64,000 nucleotides of DNA from Streptomyces rishiriensis (GTDB lineage Bacteria; Actinomycetota; Actinomycetes; Streptomycetales; Streptomycetaceae): the NCBI RefSeq assembly GCF_030815485.1, contig NZ_JAUSWV010000002.1, positions 4,216,001-4,280,000 on the forward strand, in the 5' to 3' direction. Each line of letters opens with the position of its first letter. Within the stretch, counting starts at the first letter, position 1. The position numbers and the translations under genes were made by a program. The notes under the pieces were generated by a model that made no database searches, was not told the origin of the DNA, and saw only the letters and a program-made list of their open reading frames with translations. Shown here in pieces: positions 25,949 to 35,351 of the stretch.

Positions 25949-26392
25949 ATGGACCACCTCCCCAGCACTGAGGCCGCCGTCGCCGTCCTCCGGTCGATCG
26001 CCGCCCGGTACGCGCTCGAGATCGAGGTCACCCACGACATCGGCGCCGATCAGACCTCCCGCCGCAGCTCCGCCGGCGTCGGCGTCACCACCGACCCCGA
26101 CGGCTCGTTGCCGCACGAGGCCTACGTCGAGCTCGGCGGCCGCCCGAGCGTGAGCGTGCGGCTCTACCCCGACGACGACGCCCTGATCACCGTCGACGGC
26201 GTCGAGTGCCCCGATGTCGACCGCGACGACGTACCCGCCTTCCTCCGCTCCCTCTACGAGGGCCACGCGTGGGTGAAGGCCCGACGCTTCCCGCCCGGTC
26301 ACTTCCTGATGGTCCCGCTGCCGCACGACCGCGTGCACAAGGAGTTCATCCTGGTCGGCCTCAGTCCGTGGCTGGGCGGACGCACACGGTGA
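25949..26392 (+). CDS. Conserved-looking hypothetical protein
   Basis: A 147-residue soluble protein without a domain I recognise. It alternates beta-like segments (ALEIEVTHDI, HEAYVELGG, SVSVRLYPDDDALITVDGVE) and ends in a basic, aromatic region (AWVKARRFPPGHFLMVPLP). ATG 25949 lies 7 bases after CATGAT, a leaderless arrangement. It follows kptA by 50 bases on the same strand. The stop codon is 2 bases before a perfect parS site. Confidence 0.75.
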   Translation: MDHLPSTEAAVAVLRSIAARYALEIEVTHDIGADQTSRRSSAGVGVTTDPDGSLPHEAYVELGGRPSVSVRLYPDDDALITVDGVECPDVDRDDVPAFLRSLYEGHAWVKARRFPPGHFLMVPLPHDRVHKEFILVGLSPWLGGRTR

Positions 26393-26394
26393 CT

Positions 26395-26408
26395 GTTTCA
26401 CGTGAAAC
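26395..26408. other. parS site
   Basis: This is a perfect GTTTCACGTGAAAC in the 42-base spacer between the hypothetical gene and the flavin oxidoreductase gene. It lies 14 bases before the -10 element of the latter. Confidence 0.92.
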
Positions 26409-26434
26409 GGGCTCGTCCGCATACGCTCGACGAC

Positions 26435-27337
26435 ATGAGTCTGCGTCTGAGCACCGTGATCCTCCCCTACCTGCGTTGGCACGAAGGGGGCCGATCCACC
26501 TGGACACGGGCCGAGCAGCTCGGCTTCCACACGGCGTACACCTACGACCACCTGTCCTGGCGCACCTTCCGTGACGGCCCGTGGTTCGGCGCGATCCCGA
26601 CGCTGACCGCCGCCGCGGCCGTCACGGACCGGCTGAGGCTGGGCACGCTGGTGACCTCGCCGAACTTCCGGCACCCGGTGACTCTCGCCAAGGAGCTGAT
26701 CTCCCTGGACGACGTCTCCGCCGGCCGGGTGAGCCTGGGGATCGGCGCGGGCGGCACCGGCTTCGACGCCACCGCCCTCGGCCAGGAACCGTGGACGCCG
26801 CGCGAGCGGGCCGACCGCCTCGCCGAGTTCGTACCGCTGCTGGACCGGTTGCTCACCGAGGACTCGGTGTCCTACGAGGGCGACCACTACTCGGCGCACG
26901 AGGCGCGCAACATCCCCGGCTGCGTCCAGCGCCCCCGGCTGCCCTTCGCGGTCGCCGCGACCGGACCCCGCGGGCTGCGGCTCGCTGCGCGGTACGGACA
27001 GGCCTGGGTGACCACGGGCGACCCCAAGCTCTACGAGAGCGGCACTCCTGAGCAGTCGGTTCAGGCCATTCGCGGCCAGCTGGAGAAGCTCACCGACGCC
27101 TGTGCCGAGATCGGGCGGGACGTGCAGGAACTGGACAAGGTCCTGCTCACCGGGTTCACCCCGGACCGCGGGCGTCCGCTGGAGTCCCTGGACGCCTTCG
27201 TCGACTTCGCGGGCCGGCACCGGGAGCTCGGCTTCACGGAGATCGTGGTCCACTCGCCGATCGCCGACTCGGTCTTCGCCGCGGACCAGAAGGTCTTCGA
27301 GCAGATCGCCATGGAGGCCCCGGCGCAACTGCGCTGA
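26435..27337 (+). CDS. LLM-class flavin-dependent oxidoreductase
   Basis: A 300-residue (beta/alpha)8 protein of the bacterial luciferase-like family. Signatures are LGFHTAYTYDHL, LRLGTLVTSPNFRHPV, SAGRVSLGIGAGGTG and the C-terminal GFTEIVVHSP. Such enzymes use FMN or F420; a substrate is not evident. ATG 26435 is exactly 7 bases after TACGCT (26422-26427) and has no Shine-Dalgarno sequence. The parS site just upstream could let ParB influence this promoter. Confidence 0.9.
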   Translation: MSLRLSTVILPYLRWHEGGRSTWTRAEQLGFHTAYTYDHLSWRTFRDGPWFGAIPTLTAAAAVTDRLRLGTLVTSPNFRHPVTLAKELISLDDVSAGRVSLGIGAGGTGFDATALGQEPWTPRERADRLAEFVPLLDRLLTEDSVSYEGDHYSAHEARNIPGCVQRPRLPFAVAATGPRGLRLAARYGQAWVTTGDPKLYESGTPEQSVQAIRGQLEKLTDACAEIGRDVQELDKVLLTGFTPDRGRPLESLDAFVDFAGRHRELGFTEIVVHSPIADSVFAADQKVFEQIAMEAPAQLR

Positions 27338-27426
27338 CCTCGGCATCCGGTCATCCGCGTCCCGGCGGCGTCTCATGTGTGCGGGCCCCCGCCCGACCGT
27401 GCGGGCATATGCGCGAGAATGGGTCG

Positions 27427-28296
27427 GTGACCTCAGCGACTCGACAGCCCGAGACCCCGGCCGCCGCCCTCCCGCCCCGGCTGATCGCCACCGATCTCGA
27501 CGGCACTCTGCTGCGCGACGACAAGTCGGTCTCCCCGCGCACGGTCGCCGCCCTCGCCGCCGCCGAGGAGGCGGGCATCGAGGTCTTCTTCGTCACCGGC
27601 CGCCCGGCCCGCTGGATGGACGTGGTCAGCGAGCACGTCCACGGGCACGGCCTGGCGATCTGCGGCAACGGTGCCGCCGTGGTCGACCTGCACGGCGGCC
27701 CCGGCGCCCACCGGTTCGTGAAGGTGCGCGAGCTGGCGCGGGAGAACGCGCTGGACGCCGTACGGCTGCTGCGGGAGGCGGCGCCCGGCACCATGTACGC
27801 CATCGAGCAGACGTACGGCTTCTACCAGGAGCCGGAGTATCCCAAGATGCACATGGAGATACCCGACACCCTCGCCCCGGCCGAGCGTCTGCTGGCGCCG
27901 GACGCGCCCGGGGCCGGCGAGCCCGTACTGAAGATCCTCGCGTTCCACCCGACGATCGACCCCGACGCCTTCCTCACCCTCGCCCGGCTGGCCATCGGCG
28001 ACCGCGCCAACGTCACCCGCTCCAGCCCCAGCGCCCTGCTGGAGATCAGCGGCCCCGAAGTCTCCAAGGCCAGCACGCTCGCCCTGTGCTGCGCGGAACG
28101 CGGCATCTCCCACGAGGAGGTCGTCGCCTTCGGGGACATGCCGAACGACGTCGAGATGCTCACCTGGGCCGGCCGGTCGTACGCGATGGGCAACGCGCAC
28201 CCGGACGTACTCGCGGCCGCCTCCGGACGGACCGTCGCCAACAACGAGGACGGGGTCGCCGTCGTCATCGAGCGGCTGATCGCCGAGCGGGAGTGA
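27427..28296 (+). CDS. Cof-type HAD hydrolase
   Basis: A 289-residue HAD phosphatase with motif I ATDLDGTLLRDD, motif II VFFVTGR, Lys in GPEVSKASTL and motif IV FGDMPNDVEML. It is a paralogue of the gene at 16443. GTG 27427 is preferred because GAGAAT stands 6 bases upstream; ATG 27409 would place this -10 inside the gene. The 90-base gap to the oxidoreductase gene leaves open whether they share an mRNA. Confidence 0.88.
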   Translation: MTSATRQPETPAAALPPRLIATDLDGTLLRDDKSVSPRTVAALAAAEEAGIEVFFVTGRPARWMDVVSEHVHGHGLAICGNGAAVVDLHGGPGAHRFVKVRELARENALDAVRLLREAAPGTMYAIEQTYGFYQEPEYPKMHMEIPDTLAPAERLLAPDAPGAGEPVLKILAFHPTIDPDAFLTLARLAIGDRANVTRSSPSALLEISGPEVSKASTLALCCAERGISHEEVVAFGDMPNDVEMLTWAGRSYAMGNAHPDVLAAASGRTVANNEDGVAVVIERLIAERE

Positions 28297-28311
28297 TCCT
28301 CCCCGACGGAC

Positions 28312-29178
28312 TCAGCCCCGTTCCCGCTCCACCGGCAGCCACAGTTCGGCGTCGGCCTCGGTCCCGTCCGGCGACAGCCGGGTGCGCAGGATCTCCGGAC
28401 CGGGGCGGCTGCGGTAGGGGTTGGACGGGAACCACTGCGTGAAGACGTCCCGCCACAGCTCCTGGATGGCCTGCGGGGCCGGACCGGAAGTGGTGAACAC
28501 CGCCCAGCTGCCGGCCGGTACGTCCAGGGCGATCGTGCCCGCGGGAGGGGGCGCGGAGGTGATCACCCCTTGGTGGTAGTCGAGTTCGGTGCCCTCGGCC
28601 CGGCTCGGATCCAGGTCGTCGCAGACCGCGACGACGCCCTGGGGTTCCTGGTCCGACAGTTTCTCCAGGCGCTCCAGGACCTGCGGGTCGATCCCCCTGA
28701 CGAAGTCGATGATCGCCTGGTTCGGCCCCTGGTGCACCAAAGGCACCCGGGCCTTGAGACCGACGACGGTGAAGTCCGGCCGGTCCACTATGCGATAGCG
28801 CATGCTGCTGCTCCCTTCGACGGTGAGACGGAAGGCCAGCCGGGGCTGTGAGACGAGCGCGGCGCCGTTCCGTCGGGCCTCGCCGGGCCCGACACCGTGC
28901 ACGGCTCGGAACGCCCGGGCGAACGCCTCACCCGAGCCGTAGCCGTAGCGCACCGCGATCACGAGCAGTGAGTCCCCTCCGCCGAGCACCTCGGCGCCCG
29001 CAACGGTCAGCCGTCTGCGCCGGATGTACTCCGACAAGGGCATGCCGGCGAGCGCGGAGAACATCCGGCGCAGGTGGTACTCCGAGGTGGCCGCGCCGTG
29101 CGCCAGCGCCGCCACGTCGATCGGCTCGTCGAGGTGGCCCTCGATGTACTCCATGGCCTGATTGAGCCGCTCCAGCAC
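28312..29178 (-). CDS. AraC family regulator with GyrI-like effector domain
   Basis: A 288-residue protein. The N-terminal two helix-turn-helix motifs are IDVALAHGAATSEYHLRRMF-like and SLLVIAVRYGYGSGEAFARAF. From about residue 125 it has a GyrI-like small-molecule binding fold (YRIVDRPDFTVVGL). This is the Rob/SoxS-type layout used by multidrug-responsive regulators. GTG 29178 has AAGGAGA upstream. It is convergent with the HAD gene and no obvious target gene is adjacent. Confidence 0.88.
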   Translation of the reverse strand: MLERLNQAMEYIEGHLDEPIDVAALAHGAATSEYHLRRMFSALAGMPLSEYIRRRRLTVAGAEVLGGGDSLLVIAVRYGYGSGEAFARAFRAVHGVGPGEARRNGAALVSQPRLAFRLTVEGSSSMRYRIVDRPDFTVVGLKARVPLVHQGPNQAIIDFVRGIDPQVLERLEKLSDQEPQGVVAVCDDLDPSRAEGTELDYHQGVITSAPPPAGTIALDVPAGSWAVFTTSGPAPQAIQELWRDVFTQWFPSNPYRSRPGPEILRTRLSPDGTEADAELWLPVERERG

Positions 29179-29278
29179 TCCGGTCTCCTTCCGCTGTGGC
29201 GATCCCCACGCTAGGCGGCGGACATCCGGCCGGACCCGACATCCTGTGCCCGATCGGGTCGGGTGCGCGGGAAGGGCC

Positions 29279-30334
29279 TCAGCCGACGGGTGCTCCGCGT
29301 GCCGCCAGCCAGGGCACCGGGTCGAGCGCCGAGCCCGCCTCGGGCGTGACCCGCACCTCGAAGTGCAGGTGCGGGCCGGTCGAGTTGCCCGATGTGCCGG
29401 ACTGCCCGACCCACTGCCCCGTGGTCACTCCGTCGCCCTGGTCGACGGTGACGGCGGCGAGGTGCGCGTACTGCGTGTAGTAGCCGTCGGCATGCCGCAC
29501 CACGACCTCGATCCCGAACGCGCCTCCGCACGCCACCCGCGTCACGCGGCCCGCGCCGACCGCCCGCACCGGCGTCCCGATCGGCACCGCGAAGTCCTGC
29601 CCGGTGTGCCGGTTCGCCCAACGCGTGCCGCCGCTGCCGTAGGACGCGGACAGGGCGTACGTCTCGACCGGCGTGACCCAGTCGACCGCGAAATGCGTCG
29701 GCGGCTGGTCCAGGCGCACGGCACCGCGGCAGGAACCCGCCGCCACCGAGGCGTCCGCACGGCCCTGCAAGCGCCATCGTGCCCGGTCGAGCTTGGCGTC
29801 GATGTCCTTCTTCAGCCGGGCGAGTTCGGAGGCTCGACGCTCCACCGCCTGCCAGGCCTTGACGGCCTTCGCCTCGTCGGCCGCCAGCCGTGCCTCCGCC
29901 CGCCGGTTCCTGCCGATCGCGTTGTCGACCGCGAGGTTCGCCTGCGAGAAGACGTGCTGCCCGCGCATCAGTGTGTCGGGGCTGCCCGCGAGAAGCATCT
30001 GCGCGACGACCGGCAGACCGCCACCGCCGCGGTACTGGGCGCGGGCGACACGGCCCAGGTCCTCGCGCAGCACGGTGATCTCCCGCCGCTCACGGGCGAG
30101 GAGTTCCTCCGCCTGCCGGGCCCGCCCTTGCTGCTTATCCGCCTCGCGCCGTCCTGCCTCGTACCGCTGCGTCGCCACCGCCGCGTCCTCGTACAGCCGT
30201 GCCACCTGCGCGCTGATCCGGGAATCCGAGCCGTCACCGGACTCTCCCTCGGCGGCCGTGGGCCGGGTCGCGAGCAGCCCGGAGGCGCACAGCAGAACCA
30301 GAACGAGCGGGGCGCGACGGCGAAATGATTGCAT
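29279..30334 (-). CDS. Secreted M23 family peptidoglycan endopeptidase with coiled coil
   Basis: A 351-residue exported protein. The signal peptide starts MQSFRRRAPLVLVLLCASG. Residues 45-215 form a long coiled coil (for example RQAEELLARERREITVLRED), followed by an LytM domain with the zinc ligands in RHTGQDFAVP and HLHFEV. Proteins with this plan cleave peptidoglycan cross-links or activate amidases at septa. ATG 30334 is chosen because it begins the signal peptide; the frame is open upstream but that sequence does not resemble a leader. Metal ligands are complete, so activity is expected. Confidence 0.9.
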   Translation of the reverse strand: MQSFRRRAPLVLVLLCASGLLATRPTAAEGESGDGSDSRISAQVARLYEDAAVATQRYEAGRREADKQQGRARQAEELLARERREITVLREDLGRVARAQYRGGGGLPVVAQMLLAGSPDTLMRGQHVFSQANLAVDNAIGRNRRAEARLAADEAKAVKAWQAVERRASELARLKKDIDAKLDRARWRLQGRADASVAAGSCRGAVRLDQPPTHFAVDWVTPVETYALSASYGSGGTRWANRHTGQDFAVPIGTPVRAVGAGRVTRVACGGAFGIEVVVRHADGYYTQYAHLAAVTVDQGDGVTTGQWVGQSGTSGNSTGPHLHFEVRVTPEAGSALDPVPWLAARGAPVG

Positions 30335-30746
30335 GTCAGCGATCGTGACCCGGTTGCCGGCCCCGGTCCTGTTCAAGTCGTACGCCTGGGGGACGGCCCG
30401 CCCCCGATGGCTCAGTACGGCGCCTGTCACACCACCGTCGTACCGGCGCCGTCCGCCCCGATGCGCGGGCCTGACGCGGCCAGCTGCGCCCCTCGGGCCG
30501 TGGGCCGACACGGCGGGCGGTAGGCCTCGTCGACACCGTGGAAGGCGACGTCGGTCGGCCTTTCGTGGCCCTCGCCGACGATGCCGATCAGCGCGTACCG
30601 GGCCCGGTCAATTCCACCGCGGCCTCACCGGTCCGCTCCGGCGTGGAGCGCGGTTCAGGCAGAGGAGCGGGAAGCGGATCCGTGGACATGCCCGGATCCT
30701 GGACATCCCTCTTTGCCACGGCAAGCCGGGCGGGGCTCGACGGTCG
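30335..30746. other. 412-bp non-coding spacer upstream of the M23 gene
   Basis: GTCAGCGATCGTGAC, a near palindrome, lies at 30335-30349 just before the M23 start codon. GGCGCC elements near 30421 and 30445 could fold into a hairpin. No gene or known riboswitch is recognised. The spacer also holds the downstream end of the cyd operon, without an evident terminator. Confidence 0.3.
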
Positions 30747-33700
30747 TCACGCCGCCGCCAACAGCTCCGCGGCCTCCTCCCGTTCGGCCATCCGCCGCAA
30801 CGGTCCCTCCACGGCCGCCAGCGTTGCGTAGGAACCCCGCTGCACCACTCGTCCCTCGTCCAGCACGACCACCTCGTCGACCGCCTCGAGACCGGCCAGC
30901 CGGTGGGTGATGAGCAGGGTCGTGCGGCCCTCGGTGGCGGCCAGCAGGTCCCGGGTGAGGGCGTCGGCGGTCGGCAGGTCCAGATGCTCGGCCGGCTCGT
31001 CGAGCACCAGGACGGGGAAGTCAGCGAGCAACGCCCGGGCCAGCGCGAGCCGTTGCCGCTGCCCGCCGGAGAGCCGGGCGCCGTGCTCGCCCACGAGCGT
31101 GTCGAGCCCGCCGGGCAGGCTGTCGGCCCACTCCAGCAGCCGGGCTCGGGCCAGGGCGTCCCGCAGTTCCTCCTCGCTCGCCCCCTTCTTCGCGAGCAGG
31201 AGGTTCTCGCGTACCGAGCTGTCGAAGAGGTGCACGTCCTGCGCACACAGCCCGACGAGCCGGCGTACGTCGTCGCCGTCCAGGGTGTGCGCGTCCACCC
31301 CGCCGAGCGTGTACGAACCCGCGCCGACGTCCAGGAACCGCAGCAGCACCTGCGCGAGCGTGGTCTTGCCCGAGCCGGACGTCCCGACGACGGCGATCCG
31401 GCGGCCCCGCGTCAGGGTGAGTTCGACGCCGGCGAGTGCGTCCCGGTCCTGACCGGCGTGCCGGGCGGCCAGCCCCCGGAGGACCAGCGGGAAGGGCGAG
31501 GCGGGCGCCCGACGGGGCCGCTCCGGCTCCCGCACGGGCTCGGGGGAGTCCAGGACCTCGTACACCCGCTCGGCGCTCCGGCGTACCCGTTGGCGGTACT
31601 GCACGGCGAGGGGCAGCCCCAGGACGGCTTCGAAGGCGGCCAGCGGGGTGAGGACGACCACGGCCATGGTCACTCCGCTCAGCCGTCCGTCGGCGACCGC
31701 CTGGGCACCGACGAGGGCGGCGGCCGTGACGGTCAGCCCCGACACGAGCGCCGTCAGCCCGTCGCCGAGGGCGGTGGCGGTCGCCGCGCGTGAGGCGATC
31801 CGGGTGAGCACGGAGTCGGCCGCGCGCACCCCCGCGGTACGGACGGGCAACGCGCCCGCGACGGTCAGTTCGGCGGTGCCGGTGAGCAGGTCGGCCGTGC
31901 GGGTGGCCAGCACCCCTCGGGCAGGGGCGAGCCGGCGCTCGGCCCGGCGCGCCACGGCGCCGGTGATCAGAGGGACGCCGACGCCTGCCGTCAGCAGTCC
32001 GGCGGCGAGCACCGCTCCCGCCTCGGGCAGCAGCCACGCCGTGAAGGCGACGGACCCGGCCGAGACGACGACCGCCGAACCGGCGGGCAGCAGCCAGCGC
32101 AACCAGTAGTCCTGAAGGGCGTCCACATCGGCGACCAGCCGCGTCAACAGGTCACCCCGGCGGGTCGAGCGCAGCCCCGCGGGCGCCAGCCGCTCCAGCC
32201 GACGCCAGACGGCGACCCGGGTATCGGCCAGCATCCGCAGCACGGCATCGTGCGACACGAGCCGCTCCGCGTACCGGAACACCGCCCGCCCGATACCGAA
32301 GGTGCGGGTCGCCGTCACGGCCACCATCAGGTACAGCACCGGTGGCTGCTGCGAGGCCCGCGAGATGAGCCATCCGGAGGTGGCCATGAGCCCCACGGCA
32401 CTGCCGAGGGCAAGACTGCCGAGCAGCAGCGCGAGGGCGAGTCGGCCGCGTCGGGCGCCTGCCATGGCGCGGACCCGGGCGAGGACGCCCCCGCCGCTCG
32501 CGGCGAGTCCCGTTCCGGACTCACCGGTGACGGGCGGGACAGCCGCCTCTTCCAGCGGGGCGGGAGGGCTCTTGGGCGCGGTCCCCTGGGGCACGGGTGT
32601 CCCGGCCTCGGCCAGCCGCACCACTCGGTCCGCCGCCGCCAACAGGGCCGGTCGGTGCACGACCAGCAGGACCGTTCGACCGACCGTGAGGCGCCGCACG
32701 GCTGCCACCACCTCCGCCTCGGTCTCCCCGTCGAGCGCGGCGGTGGGCTCGTCCAGCAGCAGCACGGGCCGGTCCGCGAGAAACGCCCTGGCCAGCGCCA
32801 GCCGCTGCCGCTGCCCGGCGGACAGCCCGGCCCCGTCCTCGCCCAGCAGGGTGCCGGCCCCGGCGGGAAGCGCCTCGACGAACTCCAGCGCCCCGGCATC
32901 CGCCAGCGCCCGGCGTACGGCCTCGTCGTCGGCGTCGGGACGCGCCAGCCGTACGTTCTCGTCGATCGTGCCGGCGTAGAGGTGCGGGCGCTGTGGCACC
33001 CACGCGATCCGAGAGCGCCACTGCTCCAGGTCGGCCACCGCGAGGTCGACTCCCCCGGCCAGCACCCGGCCCTCGTCCGGCCTCACGAACCCCAGTAGTG
33101 CGTTCAGCAGGGTCGACTTGCCCGCACCGCTCGGCCCGACCAGCGCGACCGTCTCACCCGGTGCGACGGTGAACGACACGTCCGTGACGGCGTCGGTGGA
33201 GCGCCCGGGATAGCGGACGGTCACTCCCTCGAAGGCCATCCCTCCCTCGGACACCGCGACCGCGCCGGACTCGGGTGCCGGTGTCTCCAGCACCTCGAAG
33301 ATCTCCTCGGCGGCGGCCAGTCCCTCGGCGGCCGCGTGGTACTGCGCCCCGACCTGCCGCAGCGGGAGATACGCCTCCGGCGCCAGCACGAGGATCACCA
33401 GGCCGATGTACAGGTCCATCTCGCCGTGCACGAGCCGCATGCCGATCGACACGGCCACCAGGGCCACCGAGAGCGTCGACAGCAGCTCCAGCGCGAACGA
33501 CGAGATGAAGGCGATCCGCAGCGTCCGCATGGTCGCCTGCCGGTACTCGCCGGTGATGCGCCGGATCGACTCGGCCTGCGCCTTGGCCCGTCCGAACACC
33601 TTGAGCGTGGGCAGCCCGGCGACAACGTCCAGGAAGTGTCCGGACAGCCGGGACAGCAGGCGCCACTGACGGTCCATCCGCGACTGCGTGGCCCAGCCGA

Positions 33701-34232
33701 TCAGCACCATGAAGACGGGGATCAGAGGCAGCGTCCCGACGATGATCGCGGCGGACACCCAGTCCTCGGTCACGATCCGTGCGAGCACCGCGATCGGTAC
33801 GACCACCGCCAGCCCCAGCTGCGGCAGATAGCGCGAGAAGTAGTCGTCGAGGGCGTCCACGCCCCGCGTGGCGAGGGCGACCAGGGAGCCGGTGCGCCGG
33901 CCGCTGAGCCAGTTCGGGCCCAGTGCGGTGGCCCGCTCCAGCAGCCGCCCCCGCAGTTCCGACTTCACGGCGGCACTCGCACGGTGCGCGGCGAGTTCGG
34001 TGAGCCAGGCCACCAGCGCCCGGCCGATCGCCACGGCTACCAACAGCAGCAGGGGAGTGCCCAGTTCGGTAATGGACAGACCGTGCTGGAAGGCTCCCAC
34101 CACGACCTCGGCGACGAGCATCGCCTGCGCGATGACCAGGGCCGCTCCGGCAGCACCCAGACCGACGACCGCCACCAGGAAGAGGCGGGTGGCGCGGGCG
34201 TACCGAAGGAGACGCGGGTCGATCGGTTTCAC
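30747..34232 (-). CDS. cydDC: CydD-CydC fusion ABC exporter
   Basis: About 1,161 residues containing two complete ABC half-transporters in line. The first has six helices and an ATPase with Walker A GPSGAGKST and signature LSAGQRQRLAL (CydD-like). The second repeats helices and ATPase with GTSGSGKTT and LSGGQRQRLAL (CydC-like). The heterodimeric exporter moves glutathione or cysteine and is needed to assemble cytochrome bd; actinomycetes often fuse the two. GTG 34232 (reading KPIDPRLLRYARAT) has AGAGGG upstream; ATG 34259 adds MLFEKRVFH and reads through a parS site. It ends the cyd operon. Confidence 0.93.
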   Translation of the reverse strand: MKPIDPRLLRYARATRLFLVAVVGLGAAGAALVIAQAMLVAEVVVGAFQHGLSITELGTPLLLLVAVAIGRALVAWLTELAAHRASAAVKSELRGRLLERATALGPNWLSGRRTGSLVALATRGVDALDDYFSRYLPQLGLAVVVPIAVLARIVTEDWVSAAIIVGTLPLIPVFMVLIGWATQSRMDRQWRLLSRLSGHFLDVVAGLPTLKVFGRAKAQAESIRRITGEYRQATMRTLRIAFISSFALELLSTLSVALVAVSIGMRLVHGEMDLYIGLVILVLAPEAYLPLRQVGAQYHAAAEGLAAAEEIFEVLETPAPESGAVAVSEGGMAFEGVTVRYPGRSTDAVTDVSFTVAPGETVALVGPSGAGKSTLLNALLGFVRPDEGRVLAGGVDLAVADLEQWRSRIAWVPQRPHLYAGTIDENVRLARPDADDEAVRRALADAGALEFVEALPAGAGTLLGEDGAGLSAGQRQRLALARAFLADRPVLLLDEPTAALDGETEAEVVAAVRRLTVGRTVLLVVHRPALLAAADRVVRLAEAGTPVPQGTAPKSPPAPLEEAAVPPVTGESGTGLAASGGGVLARVRAMAGARRGRLALALLLGSLALGSAVGLMATSGWLISRASQQPPVLYLMVAVTATRTFGIGRAVFRYAERLVSHDAVLRMLADTRVAVWRRLERLAPAGLRSTRRGDLLTRLVADVDALQDYWLRWLLPAGSAVVVSAGSVAFTAWLLPEAGAVLAAGLLTAGVGVPLITGAVARRAERRLAPARGVLATRTADLLTGTAELTVAGALPVRTAGVRAADSVLTRIASRAATATALGDGLTALVSGLTVTAAALVGAQAVADGRLSGVTMAVVVLTPLAAFEAVLGLPLAVQYRQRVRRSAERVYEVLDSPEPVREPERPRRAPASPFPLVLRGLAARHAGQDRDALAGVELTLTRGRRIAVVGTSGSGKTTLAQVLLRFLDVGAGSYTLGGVDAHTLDGDDVRRLVGLCAQDVHLFDSSVRENLLLAKKGASEEELRDALARARLLEWADSLPGGLDTLVGEHGARLSGGQRQRLALARALLADFPVLVLDEPAEHLDLPTADALTRDLLAATEGRTTLLITHRLAGLEAVDEVVVLDEGRVVQRGSYATLAAVEGPLRRMAEREEAAELLAAA

Positions 34233-34239
34233 GTGAAAC
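34226..34239. other. parS site at the cydDC start
   Basis: Perfect GTTTCACGTGAAAC overlaps the proposed GTG start of cydDC, which lies inside the palindrome. Confidence 0.92.
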
Positions 34240-34259
34240 ACCCTCTTCTCAAAGAGCAT

Positions 34260-34273
34260 GTTTCACGTGAAAC
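34260..34273. other. parS site, second of three
   Basis: Perfect GTTTCACGTGAAAC begins 34 bases after the first and abuts the alternative ATG of cydDC. Confidence 0.92.
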
Positions 34274-34295
34274 ATGCTCTCTCCTCATGAGGGGT

Positions 34296-34309
34296 GTTTC
34301 ACGTGAAAC
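34296..34309. other. parS site, third of three
   Basis: Perfect GTTTCACGTGAAAC begins 36 bases after the second, in the cydB-cydDC spacer. Confidence 0.92.
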
Positions 34310-34324
34310 GCCCCCACATCAGAC

Positions 34325-35331
34325 TCAGTGCACGGCCTCGGCGATGTGCTGCGTACCGATCCGCTTGCGGAACACCCAGTACGTCCAGCCCTGGTAGAGC
34401 AGCACGACCGGCGTGGCGATCCCCGCACACCAGGTCATGATCTTCAGTGTGTACGGGCTCGACGAGGCGTTGGTCACCGTGAGGCTCCAACTTTCGTCGA
34501 GCGAGGACGGCATGACGTTCGGGAAGAGCGTCAGGAAGAGCATTGCCACGGCGGCCACGATGGTGACGCCGGAGAGCGCGAACGACCAGCCCTCGCGTCC
34601 CGCCTGGTTCGCCACGAGTGCCGCGACCAGGGCGCCGACCGCCACGACCAGGGCGACCAGGCTCTTCGCGTCACCACTGTCGACCTGCGTCCACAGCAGG
34701 AAGACCGAAGCGCACACGGCGGTCGCGAGCCCCACCTTCAGCGCCAGCTTCCGTGCCCGTTCCCGGATCTCGCCGACGGTCTTCAGAGCCGTGAACACCG
34801 CACCGTGGAAGGTGAACAGCGTCAGAGTCACCAGGCCGCGCCGAGCAGCGCGTACGGATTGAGCAGGTCCCAGACATTGCCCACGTACTCGAAGTCCTGG
34901 TCGATCTTGACGCCGCCCACGATGTTGCCGAAGGCGACGCCCCACAGGAATGCGGGAAGGAGCGAAGTCCAGAAGATCGCGGTCTCCCAGTTGCGCTGCC
35001 AGTTCTCCTCGGGCCGCTTCACCCGGTACTCGAAGGCGACGCCGCGCACGATCAGACAGACCAGGATGAGCAGCAGGGGCAGGTAGAAACCGGAGAAGAG
35101 GGTGGCGTACCACTCGGGGAAGGCGGCGAAGGTCGCGCCGCCCGCCGTGAGCAGCCACACCTCGTTGCCGTCCCAGACGGGTCCGATGGTGTTGATGAGC
35201 ACCCGCCGCTCGGGCCGGTCGCGGGCGAGCAGCTTGGTGAGGATGCCGACCCCGAAGTCGAAGCCCTCCAGGAAGAAGTAGCCGGTCCACAGGACGGCGA
35301 TCAGGACGAACCAGACGTCGTGCAGTTCCAT
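34325..35331 (-). pseudogene. cydB: Cytochrome bd oxidase subunit II, frameshifted
   Basis: The first 167 codons (35331 to 34828) read normally: MELHDVWFVLIAVLWTGYFF, GFDFGVGILTKLLARDR and WDLLNPYALL, then GAAW and a TGA. The rest continues in another frame as GLVTLTLFTFHGAVF through the C-terminal helices to GTQHIAEAVH at 34325. The total of 1,007 bases is not a multiple of three; loss of one base or gain of two near 34830-34840 explains it. Subunit II is essential for bd oxidase, so either the gene is broken or the sequence has an error here. It lies between cydA and cydDC. Confidence 0.88.
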
Positions 35332-35351
35332 GTCTGTACAGCTCCCTCGGC

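Noticed and set aside
30335..30560. c-di-AMP (ydaO) riboswitch upstream of the M23 peptidase
   Set aside because: Streptomyces cell-wall hydrolase genes often have one, but the conserved segments are not found here.
34828..34840. Programmed ribosomal frameshift in cydB
   Set aside because: There is no slippery heptamer or downstream structure of the known kinds, and cydB is not known to use one.
34325..35290. A 321-residue protein starting MDRLLLPGGLRLRG
   Set aside because: Its first half is an out-of-frame reading of cydB; only the second half is real CydB sequence. The frameshift interpretation fits better.
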